Assembly (NCBI GenBank): GCA_932294355.1
Contig: OW028737.1
Coordinates: 30,418,860 to 30,482,859 of the forward strand
Origin: Aporophyla lueneburgensis
Lineage: Eukaryota; Arthropoda; Insecta; Lepidoptera; Noctuidae
Direction of reading: 5' to 3'
Length of the DNA stretch: 64,000 nt
Shown here: in pieces, positions 30,819 to 43,045 of the stretch
Layout: the number at the start of each line of letters is the position of its first letter
How positions within the stretch are numbered: the first letter of the stretch is position 1
The notes under the pieces: model-generated
Told to the model about the DNA's origin: nothing
The model's database searches: none
Seen by the model: only the letters and a program-made list of their open reading frames with translations
Made by a program: the position numbers and the translations under genes

Positions 30819-31250
30819 ACTTAACGAAGCTTTATACTTGTACGAATGTACGTCCAGGGCCTACTCACAATAGAACCAATAGGTGACAGGCGATAATCTG
30901 ATAAATCGATAATTTTGTCGGCAAGTTTTTTTTTCATAGTTGGCAAAAAGGTGTCATTGTTGACAGATGTTTCGCATTATTTTGCGATGCACACATCGCA
31001 TTCAATACTACTGCTATGACTGGTGCGCTCCATCACTCTGCTGAGTCTGGGCAGTATGAGTTTCCCTAGGGCAAACATGTGTAGAGTCACACCGCATGGC
31101 GAGTTGGGCGACTCAAACTCAAAGCATTTGTTTCAAATAAAACAATTACAGGCACTTTTTAATTGTCAAGTGGCTGTGAATAAGAAAAATGAAGCTTGTT
31201 GCCAAAGTGTAAGTACCTATGGAGAAAAACGGGTAAGAAATTCCATGGAC
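30819..31250. other. No gene recognised
   Basis: A 101-codon frame at 31023-31328 (+) without recognisable motifs runs into a repeat, so it is not supported as a gene. Confidence 0.35.
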
Positions 31251-31460
31251 ACTCCTTTTAACCGACTTCAAAAAAAGGAGGAGGTTATCAATTCGACTAT
31301 ATGTTTTTTTATGGTTGTTACCTCATAACTTATAACTGGGTGAACCGATTTCGATGACTCTTTTTTATTTGAAAGCTGGTGCTTCCCGAGCTGGTGGTCC
31401 CATTTTTATTTGGTTCCATTCGGACAATGGGGTCCATGTGAAAACCATTTAAGTCTTAAA
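31251..31460 (+). repeat. Interspersed repeat ('aaccgacttcaaaaaaagga')
   Basis: The segment begins 'aaccgacttcaaaaaaagga' and continues 'gaaccgatttcgatgac'. This resembles a common insect interspersed repeat, but only one copy is clear here. The adjacent inverted repeat shares 'accgacttcc'. Confidence 0.4.
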
Positions 31461-31544
31461 TTTGCATTAAGTTTTTGCGCGACAAATGAACGAGTAACGC
31501 GATTAGATTAGTGCGGGGTATCTACCATAACTAAAAAGTTAAAA

Positions 31545-31755
31545 ATAAAACTTTTTACAAAAAAAAAAAAAAACACCGACTTCCTTAAAAAAATCACTAC
31601 ATAGTCAAAAATAACTTTAATTTCAGAAGTCGGTGGCAAAAATCCTTAAATAAAGATCCTAAGACACCGACTTCCGAAATTAAAGTTATTTTTGACTCTG
31701 TAGTGTTTTTTTAAGGAAGTTGGTTGTTTTTTTTTTTGTAAAAAGTTTTTTCAAT
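31545..31755. repeat. Inverted repeat, arms about 90 bp
   Basis: The left arm 'ctttttacaaaaaaaa' ... 'caccgacttccttaaaaaaa' ... 'aaaataactttaatttcaga' is mirrored after about 30 bp by 'ccgaaattaaagttattttt' ... 'tttttttaaggaagttggt' ... 'tttttgtaaaaagtt'. It is a fold-back or MITE-like structure with A-rich arms. Confidence 0.65.
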
Positions 31756-32714
31756 CAATAATTGAGAACTATGTAAAAATATGTGAACATTAAACAAAAA
31801 TAAAATAACAATTCAGAAATTAAAATAAGCCGTGGCAGCTAAGAGATGATCAGTCCCTACTGATGGCGCTAGTTCACGAACATGATATCACCATCAGCGC
31901 CATTTAGCTCAACCATTTTGACGGCAATTTAATGAACGGTTCGCTACTACTCAAAATCAAACTTCAGAAGCTAGGTGCACGGTTGTGTTGATACTGAAGC
32001 GGTTCATCACTTCGCCGAGTCTTGGCAGCTCGCTACAAGATGTGGTGAGGGTGCGTGCGAACGACTATGTTACTGGGTAAGACGATACCTTTTGGTAAGA
32101 ATAGTTGTCAGACTTTCGGCTTGTGACGAACTACTCCACTAGCTGCTACCAACGGCTCGCTGCTACCAGCGGCTTTTCGTGCTTTCCGAAGCACGAAGGG
32201 GTCTTGGTAAATAAAAATTATCACCGACCAACCACGGCCAACGTAGTAACCTGGTTGATCGATACGGCTGGTATTACTTAGCAACGAGCTCTATGATCGT
32301 CTTAAAATATGATATAATACATTTTACTGTATTACCTTTTATCAGTAGTCCAATTCATGTAAATAAATTCACGTCAATGATTTAATTCTAAGAATTTATG
32401 AAAAACATTCATTCTTATTCAACGGTACATATTTTACATACTCGCTTCAAAATGAGAATTTAATTGTAAAGCTGATTATCAGATTCTGTAATGATTTGGT
32501 AGGACTAGGAACATTTTGTGTTTATACCTACATTTTATTGACTACATCGTTAAATATTTTAATTACGAAAAACTTGTTGCAAATATTTTTGACAACCACT
32601 GATGGCCACAATATTTAACAGTTACCAAGAACTAGAAATTGCGTAAAAATGCTGATATAGGCAATAAAACATGTCTCGGATCGGAGGACACCGACCGGAA
32701 CGAATTGTACGGAT
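31756..32714. other. No gene recognised
   Basis: 32080-32290 contains fragments ('gaagcacgaaggggtcttgg') that look repeat-derived. The rest is AT-rich and unrecognised. Confidence 0.35.
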
Positions 32715-33000
32715 TTTTTTCGATTTCGAATGAAATTCGATAGATTTAGATTGTCGAACACCATGAAAATGACACCCATGATAAAAATATCGCAGCCGTC
32801 ATTTTGGACTTTTATTTCGATCTCACTATCGGGATTAGCGCCCGCGATAACTATGAAAACGACATCCATGAAGATGATGCAGTCGTCATCTTTGATTTTA
32901 TTTTTGACTTCACTATCTGCTTCAGAAAACTCGAAAACTATGAAAACTACACATACTCTTACTCTCTATCTCTTTCGATTATACATAACAAAAGTCTAAA
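32715..33000 (+). repeat. Diverged tandem-unit repeat D, copy 1
   Basis: Units of roughly 80-100 bp repeat the order 'ctatgaaaacgacatccatg', 'gcagtcgtcatctttgattt' and 'cactatctgcttcag'. A second array with the same order and the same exit sequence 'ctctatctctttcgattata' is at 59345-59645. ORFs through it come from the repeat. Confidence 0.55.
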
Positions 33001-33481
33001 ATTTTCGTTACATGCCAATTTCCAACAATTTTGCACAAGTTTACTCCAACCGCAAACTGCGTTTAAGAACTTTGATCCAATAATTATAACTTGTTATAAT
33101 TTGCTGCAGTAATGCTTGATTAGGGTTTAATTTTCAACAATAGCGATTTAATGACTTGTTTATCATGTTATGCTAGATATTTCAAGCTAAACGTTCTAGA
33201 AACAGCCTATTGCCGCCCTCATTTAGTAATAGGTAAGTAATTCCAACGTTTACAGCCATTATACTGAATAATAACAATTACTAAAACAGATCTGTAACAG
33301 CGATGTTGTGAACCAATTAAATTGATAGCGCTAGTCTAAATTGTTCCGCTACTAGAGTTAAAGTTATTGCGTAGTTAGTTTACTCGTGTTATTATAAAAT
33401 ACCTATAGCTATATTTATATTGTTTTGAGTGGTTTCTATTGACAATACATTGACTTTTTTGCGTTCTTACATCAGCATGTC
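33001..33481. other. No gene seen
   Basis: AT-rich left flank of the large inverted repeat. Confidence 0.4.
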
Positions 33482-34259
33482 GATTCTGTAAAAATCTCAC
33501 CGTGAAAAGGTGCGTGGAGTGAGCTGTCAGTGTCATCCCAGTGCTGCTAGGGATTGACCAAACATAACACTTACAATCATAATCGAGATTTTGATAATAT
33601 TTTTTATGCTTATTCTAATGATCATTTTATGCGTATTTCAAAGCTAGTAAACTATCTTCACATTACTACTGTTTCGGGAAGTTTTTCAAATGAAATAGCA
33701 AAACCGAAATTCAGACATTGTTGTTTTTTTCTATTTTTTCTTCGACTAGCCCTTTATGCCTGACGCACAAGTGCGACACGCACGAACAATTAATGAATAT
33801 AGTAAGACATATGTACATATGGTATGATAGCTACAACAGAAAATGCGAATCGACATTGTCAGTTATTATGAACCCACTGTAAACTGATTAAAATTAAATA
33901 CGTAAATGCAATCACATGGCCTAATCACGATGTGTCTTGGAGAAGCGATTGTAGATCGACTCGAGTAAAGATTGTGCAACGTTCTTACTAACCCAAATCT
34001 ATTAAAAAAAGATGAAAAAACCTGGCCGTGCCTGACTGACGGAGCACAGAATTCAATCTCACACATACTATGTGGGAACCCACATCTAGGCGCTCTCATA
34101 TTCACATTGACATTTGTTTACTAGGTAGATATTTATTTAACTTATAACGTGTCACATAAGCGCACTAAGAACATTAGGAAAATGCAAAACCAGCGTCCAA
34201 AAATATGCCGAGTAACATTTTATTGTAGATAAAAATATACCTACTTACTTACTTATGTC

Positions 34260-35400
34260 GTTATTATCAATAAAACAAATATTCATCAAATAGTCACAAT
34301 CTTGAAAATATTATGTTAAAATTCAACAGTTCAAAACAGTCACCCGCGTGCTCGCGAGGTGAAGTGATGTTACCATGACAACGGCATTGCGAGGATCGTG
34401 TGATCACGCCGCGCATGCGCGCTAGACGCTGTCATCAATAGGAATCAACTTTTTTTTTTTTGTTCGCCTTGTGCAGACACCATTTCGTATTCGGTTTAGA
34501 GAATAATTAGTAGGTACGCAGGGATTTATTTCAGTGCTTGTAGATATGTACCTACCTAAATACAACAGTTTTCATACAAGCATAATGTCAGTTTAGTACC
34601 TACACTTTGATGTCAACAATTAATCCGCTTTTTTTAAACTATGTACCTACTTACTGCTCATTTAACCTTTATCGCGTGGTGACACCAGCACGCTAAGAAT
34701 ATGCAATACCATGACGTACCGTACAGCTACCTACTACAAAGAATCTTCTCGTAGTCTGAGCATTGATTGGTAAGGTAACGATGATGAGAGATAAAATATG
34801 ATGTGCATGTGCACTTAAACACTCATCATCATCAGCCATCATTCTCATTGTCTATAATAATAGAATATTCATCAAATCGTCATCTTGATACCTACTAGGT
34901 ATATCAAAATTCAACGCTTCAAATGACTATCGCGTAGCGCGTCTCTGCGCGTGTTCACTTCACCGAGAATACATGCGATGATGCGACGAGAATCGCGTGG
35001 AGTGCTCACGTCGCGCAAGCGCACTATGCCACTAGTTCATCAATGTCATACATATTTTTTTCTTTTATTTTTTTTTGATGACCATGTGCCTGAACATATT
35101 TAGAGTTCAGACAAAATGATTAGATACCTACTCATTTATTTCAATGTTTGAAGCTAACCTATTTGGTTGCAAACAATAAAAAAGAATATTAATCGAATCG
35201 TCATCATCTTGATAATAATGTCAAAATTCAATAAGTCGTTCAAAACGGTCACCCGCGTGCTCGTGAGGTGAAGTGATGTTACCATGACAACGGAATTGCG
35301 AGCATCGCGTGATCAAGCCGCGCATGCGCGCTAGACGCTGTCATCAATAGGTATCAACTTGTTTTTTATCACCTTGTGCAGAAGCCATTACGTAATCGAA
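34260..35400. repeat. Diverged GC-rich subunits in the left arm (three of four)
   Basis: Units at about 34260-34450, 34855-35045 and 35190-35350 each begin 'gaatattcatcaaat'-like, continue 'aaaattcaac' and carry a GC-rich core. The fourth is at 38085-38310. Cores hold X-box-like palindromes (GTTACCATGACAAC at 34369-34382 and 35278-35291) and GCGCATGCGC (34411-34420, 35320-35329). Tandem subunits inside long inverted arms are a known property of fold-back elements. Transcription-factor binding is only inferred from motif shape. Confidence 0.65.
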
Positions 35401-35477
35401 TTGAGAATAATTAGTGCGCAAGTATTCGAAACATTCATATAAATGCATGTACACCTACTTTATAATCGTATTATTAA

Positions 35478-38081
35478 CTAGCTTCTGCCCGCGTCAAATT
35501 TTTGCTCCCCTGACCCTTCCCGTCGCATCAATTTGCCTGCTAGTTTTCGTTCATTTTTCGTTGCTGCTCGCTTGTTTTGAGTTATAGTGAGTCAACCTTA
35601 AAAGATAGACATATGCCCTCGCGATGTGCATCTGGATTGAGGGCCCATTTTTTAAACCCTTGCCAAACGTAATAAGACTTATAGGGAAATTAGTTAAAAA
35701 TAGTAAAAACTTAAAGCAATGGGCCATAAATTTCTTAAACGTGAATTAAAACTGTTATGATTAAATAACTTGGGCCCTCAGTCCAGACGCTTGCATAAAG
35801 TGGCATAGCTTAAATCTCAGTAAGTACTGTCTCTGGGTTAATAATTTTTATTTAACAATTTAGTTAAGAATTTCTTAAATATTTTAAGAAATTTCCAAAT
35901 CTGTAGAATATGACATTACAGATTTATGGCGGTATATCTAGGGCCCTCACTTCATTATTGTTTGTACTGAGGAATCTGCAAGACATTGATTTATCTGAAG
36001 ACATACATAAATGCGACTTTAACATGTTTTACTTAGATACCTATGTGAATTAGTTAAACAGAAATTATGACACGAAAGTTAATTTTTATGTAGAAAATGA
36101 AAGTCGAATTTGACTAAAACATCTGAACTGAGAGCCCAACATTTTTGGCTTTATTGACTAGGCTCAACCTCATAGATTAACGCAAATTAGAATAAAAGTT
36201 TTAACTATTTCTTAACTAAATTTGAACATATCGACTGTTCTTCTAAATATCATACTTTAAGAGAAAATCGATTTTGAACTTATTATAAGAGAAAAATTTG
36301 TAGGGTGACCATAATGTTCATAATAATTACATGTACATTTTGTTAAGCGCAGACAAAAAGTCATAATTTTTGCAGCTAAAAGTATTATAAGTAGTCAAGT
36401 TTTAGTTTTTCAACAATTTTATGTTTTGTCATGTTTAGGTATCCGATACCCATGACGCCTACCCATGAGGTACCCATCCCGTTTGCGGAGCTAACACATT
36501 TAATTTAACCCTATAATATTTCGGACATTACTCCGCTGTTACCATGAACAATCTTTACTTTCTTAATTTATTTATTCTAACTTATTTACCTAATTTTCAG
36601 CACAATTTGTACTTTCCCAGTGAGGTAGGCGATTGATCCAATTAAATGGTTTCACGTACTCATTGCTGCCTTCAAAGTCAAACAATAAAAGATGGCGGTG
36701 CTCAACTCATTCACTTAACTAAAATAACTTCGCCCATTTGCAATTTCGTATTTTTAGGATGTAAGACTATTTTAAGGTTACATTTATAATGTGAAATAAA
36801 AGTTTTTTTTTTTATAATTTTGCTGATCGTGTTTTATTTATCGAAATGTATCCCTATGGATCACTGTCATATAAGTAGTTCATCGTATATAGTTTGCCTT
36901 TCATTTTATGCAAACACTGTTAAAGCTGTAAAAATATGCTAAATAAAAATGACATTAAAGATAAAGAAAACAAAATTGTAAACAGTAGGTACATATATAA
37001 TACTTTTAGCTGCAAAAATTATGACTTTTTGACTGCGCTTAACAAAATGTACATGTAATTACTATGAACATTATGGTCACCCTACAAATTTTTCTCTTAT
37101 AATAAGTTCAAAATCGATTTTCTCTTAAAGTATGATATTTAGAAGAACGGTCGATATGTTCAAATTTAGTTAAGAAATAGTTAAAAATCTTATTCTAATT
37201 TGCGTTAATCTATGAGGTTGAGCCTAGTCAATAAAGCCGAAAATGTTGGGCTCTCAGTTCAGATGTTTTAGTCAAATTCGACTTTCATTTACTACATAAC
37301 AATTAACTTTCGTGTCATAATTTCTTTTTAACTAATTCACATAGGTATCTAAGTAAAACATGTTAAAGTCGCATTTATGTATTTCTTCAGATAAATCCAT
37401 GTTTTGCAGATTCCTCAGTACAAACAATAATGAAGTGAGGGCCCTAGATATACCGCCATAAATCTGTAATGTCATATTCTACAGATTTGGAAATTTCTTA
37501 AAATATTTAAGAAATTCTTAACTAAATTGTTAAATAAAAATTATTAACCCAGAGACAGTACTTACTGAGATTTAAGCTATGCCACTTTATGCAAGCGTCT
37601 GGACTGAGGGCCCAAGTTATTTAATCATAACAGTTTTAATTCACGTTTAAGAAATTTATGGCCCATTGCTTTAAGTTTTTACTATTTTTAACTAATTTCC
37701 CTATAAGTCTTATTACGTTTGGCAAGGGTTTAAAAAATGGGCCCTCAATCCAGATGCACATGCCCTCGCGGACTTTTTTTTAGAACTTTTTAAAAGGAAC
37801 AATTCCGTCGCACATGATTTTTGCGTTACTTTAACCGTTTACGCAGCGTACGCAATGGAAACTTTCAAAACGAATAAATTTTCCCCGTTTTTGCAACATT
37901 TTTAATTACTGCTCCGCTCCTTTTAGTTGTAGCGTGATGTTATATAACCTATAGCCTCCCTCGATAAATAGGCTACCCAACACAAAAATAATTTTTCAAT
38001 TCGGACCAGATGTTCCTGAGATTAGCGCGTTCAATCAAACAAATTCTTCAGCTTTATAATATTATAAGTAATAAGTATAGA
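35478..38081 (-). mobile_element. Helitron in the left arm, with empty site in the right arm
   Basis: On the minus strand it begins TCTATACTTATTACTTATAA and ends 'gacgcgggcagaagCTAG', inserted exactly between A and T without duplication. The right arm keeps the uninterrupted site ('cttttattaataatacg', near 44580), which proves the boundaries. It is related to 4445-4824. Its own sequence is only about 457 bp. The remaining 2147 bp is the nested fold-back element plus its duplication. Confidence 0.9.
35624..37761. mobile_element. Fold-back DNA element with about 770-bp inverted repeats and 9-bp duplication
   Basis: The ends ATGTGCATCTGGATTGAGGG and its reverse complement are flanked by GCCCTCGCG at 35615-35623 and 37762-37770. 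The arms run 35624-about 36393 and about 36993-37761 around a 600-bp centre. GGGCCC(T)CA-type motifs recur inside each arm (near 35640, 35773 and 35941). A 9-bp duplication with long inverted repeats fits Mutator-like or fold-back elements. No transposase ORF is present, so it is non-autonomous. Confidence 0.85.
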
Positions 38082-38084
38082 TAA

Positions 38085-38310
38085 AAGAATATTCATCAAA
38101 TCATCATCATCTTGATACTTACCTACTAGGTATGTCAAAAATCAACATTCCAAATGAAACTCGCGTAGCGCGCCCGCGTGAGTTCACTCCACCTTGACAA
38201 AACGTGACGAGAATCGCGTGAAGTGTTCACGTCGAGCAAGCATTCGGTGTGGTTGCTATGGCAACAACACCGTGTGAGTAACGGTTTCGGGTGAAGTGAG
38301 GTGACCCAAG
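38085..38310. repeat. Fourth GC-rich subunit of the left arm
   Basis: It contains 'aaagaatattcatcaaatca', 'gcgtagcgcgcccgcgtgag' and the X-box-like palindrome GTTGCTATGGCAAC (38252-38265). The mirrored unit in the right arm is at 44340-44585 with GTTGCCATAGCAAC (44389-44402). Confidence 0.6.
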
Positions 38311-38419
38311 ACAGTTTTTTTTTTAATTTCAGCCTTTCAAGTCATTGCTAAAGGCAATGACGTATTCGCAGTTAGCCAATGAAGTATATGTTAATGTCAA
38401 TTCCAACCATTGTTGAACA

Positions 38420-38690
38420 TAAAAACAGCCGCACAGTCCGACCGATCCGGCTAAGCTACGCTTGCCTCGGTCGGTCCGTCTATGGGGACCATCTTTACAT
38501 ACCAAGATCACGAAGGTCGAAACTCTGACAACCAGTCTTACCGAGGGGGTAACATATTACCAAATAACTGGGTTGTCGGAGTCGGATTGGCAGTCATTGC
38601 ATGTGAAATACCCGTGCATTCAGCTGCAACCGGTTAAGACTGGAAGCCGACCCCAACACAGTTGGACAAGGGCAGGCAGATGATGAGGTG
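38420..38690. repeat. Repeat E inside the left arm (mirrored at 43855-44110)
   Basis: 'accaagatcacgaaggtcga', 'ccagtcttaccgaggg' and 'gcagctgcaaccggttaaga'-like blocks are shared in mirror order with 43855-44110. Diverged pieces occur at 27770-27950 and 29990-30300. Its presence in both arms shows that it predates, or is part of, the inverted duplication. Confidence 0.6.
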
Positions 38691-39332
38691 AGATCGAGCA
38701 ACTTCATTAAATTGTGCAAAGCAAGTATTCAGTGACTGGTGATGTGTTCGTTAACATTATTTACATAATATATGTAAATAGCATACCTAAAGGTTTTTTT
38801 TTAAACAGCTATCATCTAGATTCTGGATAAACAATAGTTCAAGATACAAACCTTATAACAACAATACACAAAATATTTAGGAACATCAATAATCTAGATA
38901 TGGGTGCTGTTGAGACACAAATTGCTTATCTCCCTTGCTAACAAGATTTCAACATTATTCATGTATTGATTTTCGTTTATTTTTGTACTATAAGGTACAC
39001 CTCTGCCCAACCCTTCGAGGAAACAAGGCGTGATGTTATGGTTTTTTTTTCATAATATGTGTAAATAAACATTGTATGTAAGTACAATTATTATTTTAAG
39101 CCGATAGAACTATGTATGGGTTGGTTGCTATAGCCTAATTAAATCTGTATAATGTATACCGTTTTACACAATGCGTCTAAGTTCCTCATTCAAATTGCAG
39201 ATGTGCTGCAAGAAATTTCTTATGTTTCAAGCAGATCCTTTGTGCTTTCCTATCTTTGTGTGTTTCATTTTATTGTGTGTGTTCTTAAATAAATAAGATT
39301 TGTAACACATCAAACAAAGCTAATACATTTTT

Positions 39333-39461
39333 CTACTGAGCTTGCTGTTTCCCGAACTTTAACTTCTTGATGCTACGAACGGAGGGTCGTTGGATGTGTG
39401 AGGACTGCACGTCGCCATCGCGACTAGCTGAAAATAATGGTAAGCGTTTATTACTAAGCAT
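39333..39461 (-). CDS. Candidate terminal exon or 42-codon ORF, left-arm copy
   Basis: The frame starts MLSNKRLPLFSASRDGD and ends RPSVRSIKKLKFGKQQAQ-stop. A splice-acceptor-like 'ttattttcag' ends at 39428, so the exon could be 39333-39427. AATAAA follows about 65 bp after the stop (seen as TTTATT near 39268). The mirrored copy is open over the same length with five amino-acid differences. I do not recognise the protein. The excess of replacement over silent changes does not support purifying selection, so it may be a relic. Confidence 0.3.
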   Translation of the reverse strand: MLSNKRLPLFSASRDGDVQSSHIQRPSVRSIKKLKFGKQQAQ

Positions 39462-40533
39462 TTTTTAAACTCATTCCTACACATACAAATCTTTTTTTTT
39501 TTTGTGTATTTCAATTACATTTTATGTGGTTCAATGTCACGAGCATGTAATTGAAATTATCAACAGAATCCTGCAGCCAATTTAATACTTTCAAAAACTG
39601 TAGCAGTATGACTTATTTATAATACATTTAACAATCAGTGTCCAATTCCAGCCCAAATAAATCAAAGCGGTCAATATTATTCCTACATTTTGAGTACAAT
39701 GAGTTGCAACATTTCTTAACTCCATGTATCCTTGTCCCAATTTTTTGGCTCTATTATGTTTATCAAATATGGTCTGAAATTATGAACACTAACCTCAGAC
39801 TGCCAAGATCAACAGACAGCCCGGACTGATGTAATCAAGTAGATGCGGTGTTCTTTTACTGTCTTCAGTTCCTTTATCCTCAGCAACTGCATGGTCGAAT
39901 AGGCTCATATACCGAGATGTAAAGTATTCAGATTTTTATAATTGCATTTTTTTTATCCATACCTTCTCCCACAGCTGGGCAAAGGTCTCCCCGATACTTT
40001 TCCAGTTTTTCTTATGTTATGCCATCTTTGGACAGTATGTATGATCTTGATGTTACTATAGCTTCTTGCTAAAACCGTTGTTATGGTGAACCTGATGTTC
40101 AGAGGGTAGTACCAATAGTTAAAAAAATATAGTATTTTTGTCCAGAGTAGGCCAACTTCATTCCCACCAGTATGTTGAGCTGGAACAAATGACAGTTGAA
40201 TTAAACTTGCTATAAACAGGTAAGATAATTGAAAAACAAATGAGTCTAAGTTGGAATTTCAGAAAATATATCAGAATTATTGAAATCATGATGATGACAT
40301 TAATTACAGGTTTCAATAAGTACCTAAATAAAATCAAATATTGCTGGATTTTTTCTAATTATTATGACAGTTTAATGCTAGTAAATGACAACATATTATC
40401 ATGTATATTTTATGTGAACAGTAAATTGCAGACATAATAATAAACATATTACTAATATCACAAATACTTAGGTAATACAGGCTGAAACTTCACATCAAAG
40501 CGTATATTTTGCATGTGGATCACAAAAACTTAC

Positions 40534-41660
40534 ATATCTGAATATGTAAATCAAAAGTGGCCGCAACCTATTTCTTTTTTCTGTCAACTCAGGCCCAATT
40601 TTCTAATTCAAAGGCACGGCATTCAGGTATCTAAAATACAAGTTTGTATTTTAATATTCACATTAATATTTTAAGCTTCAAGATAGTTAATTGAAATATC
40701 AGTCATACCAGGCAGGCAGGCATATAAGTATGGTTTTTGTTTCATTTTCCATCAATACGATCACATTTCTGAGAGTCATCTGAAAAAAACAATGTATACA
40801 TTAGTACCTACTATTTAAACTTTATTGACAGGCTTGTATAGATAAATAGCGAAGTGGGTCGGCCTGCTCAGGTAAACACAAAGTTGGCAAGGAAAACTTG
40901 AGTGTCTTGTATTGAAATTTACTAGTTTCACACCATTCGTTAATGATAACGTACAAACCTTCGTAATCTTTTCGTGATTATTCCTGTGGTAACTTCGTCG
41001 GCCTAAAACCACGAGGGGTAAGATCACTTTGAGCCAATGCTAATCATTGATATATCTTTTACAAAGTGTTTCTGCCACACACATAGTTTGTGCTACCCTT
41101 GTTGATCTTGTTGTATATATTGCACTACCGATGTAAATGAATACACTATAAATACACCGAGAAGTTTATTCGGTCAGCATGAGCAAACAAACTCGAAACT
41201 ACTAAACAAAACTAGATTATGGAAAAACCCCTGTTTATTATTTTACTCTTTGGGAAAGACTATCTATGAAAGACAAGTAAAATACCGCCAAAATTTGACA
41301 CTTGACAGTAACATTCTAAATTATCTATGGTTTCACTAAACAGAGAGACCACAGGGTTTAATTTTTTGTGATACTATTTCCAGACAACGTAGCGTTCATA
41401 TTGTTTTTTTAAGTTTTACTAAAAGGACATTAAATACTGACTGACGAATATTTTTTGATCAAACTCAATAATATCTAACTCCAAGATAACACATTTTTTT
41501 TGTTGTTGAGGAATATGCCATAGACATCGATTTCCAAAATAGATGATCAAGAGTTTAGTAAGTTTTTTAATGATGATTTGAAATACATTAACATGTGTAA
41601 AATTTTTACTAACAAAGCGAACTAAATTCAAACTAAACTAATAAAATTAAATTAAATTTA
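40534..41660. other. Unique centre of the giant inverted repeat
   Basis: This is the 1127 bp between the arms. It holds a 70-codon minus-strand frame (40815-41027) rich in basic and aromatic residues that I do not recognise, and the promoter-like motif pair described next. No homology to the arms is seen. Confidence 0.5.
41147..41178 (+). promoter_or_regulatory. TATA plus initiator-like pair in the centre of the inverted repeat
   Basis: TATAAATA at 41147-41154 lies 29 bp upstream of the A in TCAG (41174-41177), the spacing expected of an insect core promoter. It points into the right arm. It is motif-based only. Confidence 0.3.
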
Positions 41661-42208
41661 TAAGTTTTTGTGATCCACATGCAAAATATACGCTTTGATG
41701 TGAAGTTGCAGACATCAGCTTGTATTATTTAAATATTTGTGATATTAGTAATATGTTTATTATTACGTCTGCAATTTACTGTTCACATAAAATATAAATG
41801 ACAATGTTGTCATTTACTAGCATTAAACTGTCATAATAATTATAATAAATCTAGCAATATTTGCTTTTATTTATTTAAGGAAACCTTATATTAACTAATA
41901 TCTTCATCGTGATTTCAATAATTCTGATATATTTTCTGAAATTCCAACTTAGACTCATTTGTTTTTCAATTATCTTACCTGTTTATAGCAAGTTTAATTC
42001 AACTGTCATTTGTTCCAGCTCAACATACCTAATGGTGGGAATGAAGTTGGCCTACTCTGGAGAAAAATACTATATTTTTTTAACTATTGTTACTACCCTC
42101 TGAACATTAGGTTCACCATAACGACGGTTTTAGCAAGAAGCTATAGTAACATCAAGGTCATACATACTGTCCAAAGACGGCATAACATAAGAAAAACTGG
42201 AAAAGTAT

Positions 42209-42493
42209 AATATTTATTAGCAAAGAATATTTGACACAAGTTTGCATACACATATTTGTTAAATACAAAAAATTGAGCCCTGTCTCCTAAACTAGGAAGA
42301 TCCTGTATCTTAGGAGGCATTGTCTTCGCTATATAATTGAGGTCGATCGGTTTATGAGCATTACAGGCTGATACGGTACTTAAACACAGAAATAATGTTG
42401 CAGTCAAAACTCTTAACCAGTCAAAAGTATTATTGACTAGCAAAATCAGTCAAAAGTACTTTTGACCGTATGCTTTAGTCAAAAAATACTTTT
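42209..42493 (-). mobile_element. 285-bp insertion in the right arm with 9-bp duplication
   Basis: GAAAAGTAT at 42200-42208 and 42494-42502 flanks the insert. The left arm has the single-copy empty site (reverse complement near 40000). The minus strand carries a frame starting MLVNNTFDWLRVLTATLFLC (signal-peptide-like) that runs across the insert, and AATAAA lies just before the left junction. Several 'agtcaaaagta' motifs are at the right end. It could be a retroposed transcript or a small unknown element. Confidence 0.6.
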
Positions 42494-43045
42494 GAAAAGT
42501 ATGGTAGTATGGAGGAGACCTTTGCCCAGCTGTGGGAGAATGCATGGATAAAAAAAATGCATATTAATTATAAAAATCTGAATACTTTACATCTCGGTAG
42601 ATGAGCCTATTGGACCATGCAGTTGCTGAGGATAAAGGAACTGAAGACAATAAAAGAACACCGCATCTACTTGATTACATCATTCCTAGCTGTATGTTGA
42701 TCTTGGCAGTCTGAGGTTAGTGTTGATAATTTCAGACTATTTTTGATAAACATAATAGAGCCAAAAAATTGGGACAAGGATAAGCATGGAATTAAGAAAT
42801 GTTGCATCTCATTGTACTCAAAATGTAGGAATAATGTTTACCGATTTGATTTATTTGGACTGGAATTAGACACTGATTGTTAAATGTATTATAAATAAGT
42901 CATACTGCTACAGTTTTGAAAGTATTAAATTGGCTGCAGGATTCTGATGATAATTTCAATTACATGTTCATGACACTGAACCATATAAAATGTAAATGAA
43001 ATAGACAAAAAAAATATGGATGAGTTTAGGAATGAGTTAAAACAA

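Noticed and set aside
32615..33112. Overlapping frames of 84-102 codons
   Set aside because: They run through repeat D units on both strands and reflect the repeat, not protein.
35624..37761. LTR retrotransposon
   Set aside because: The terminal repeats are inverted, not direct, and there is no primer-binding site or polyprotein.
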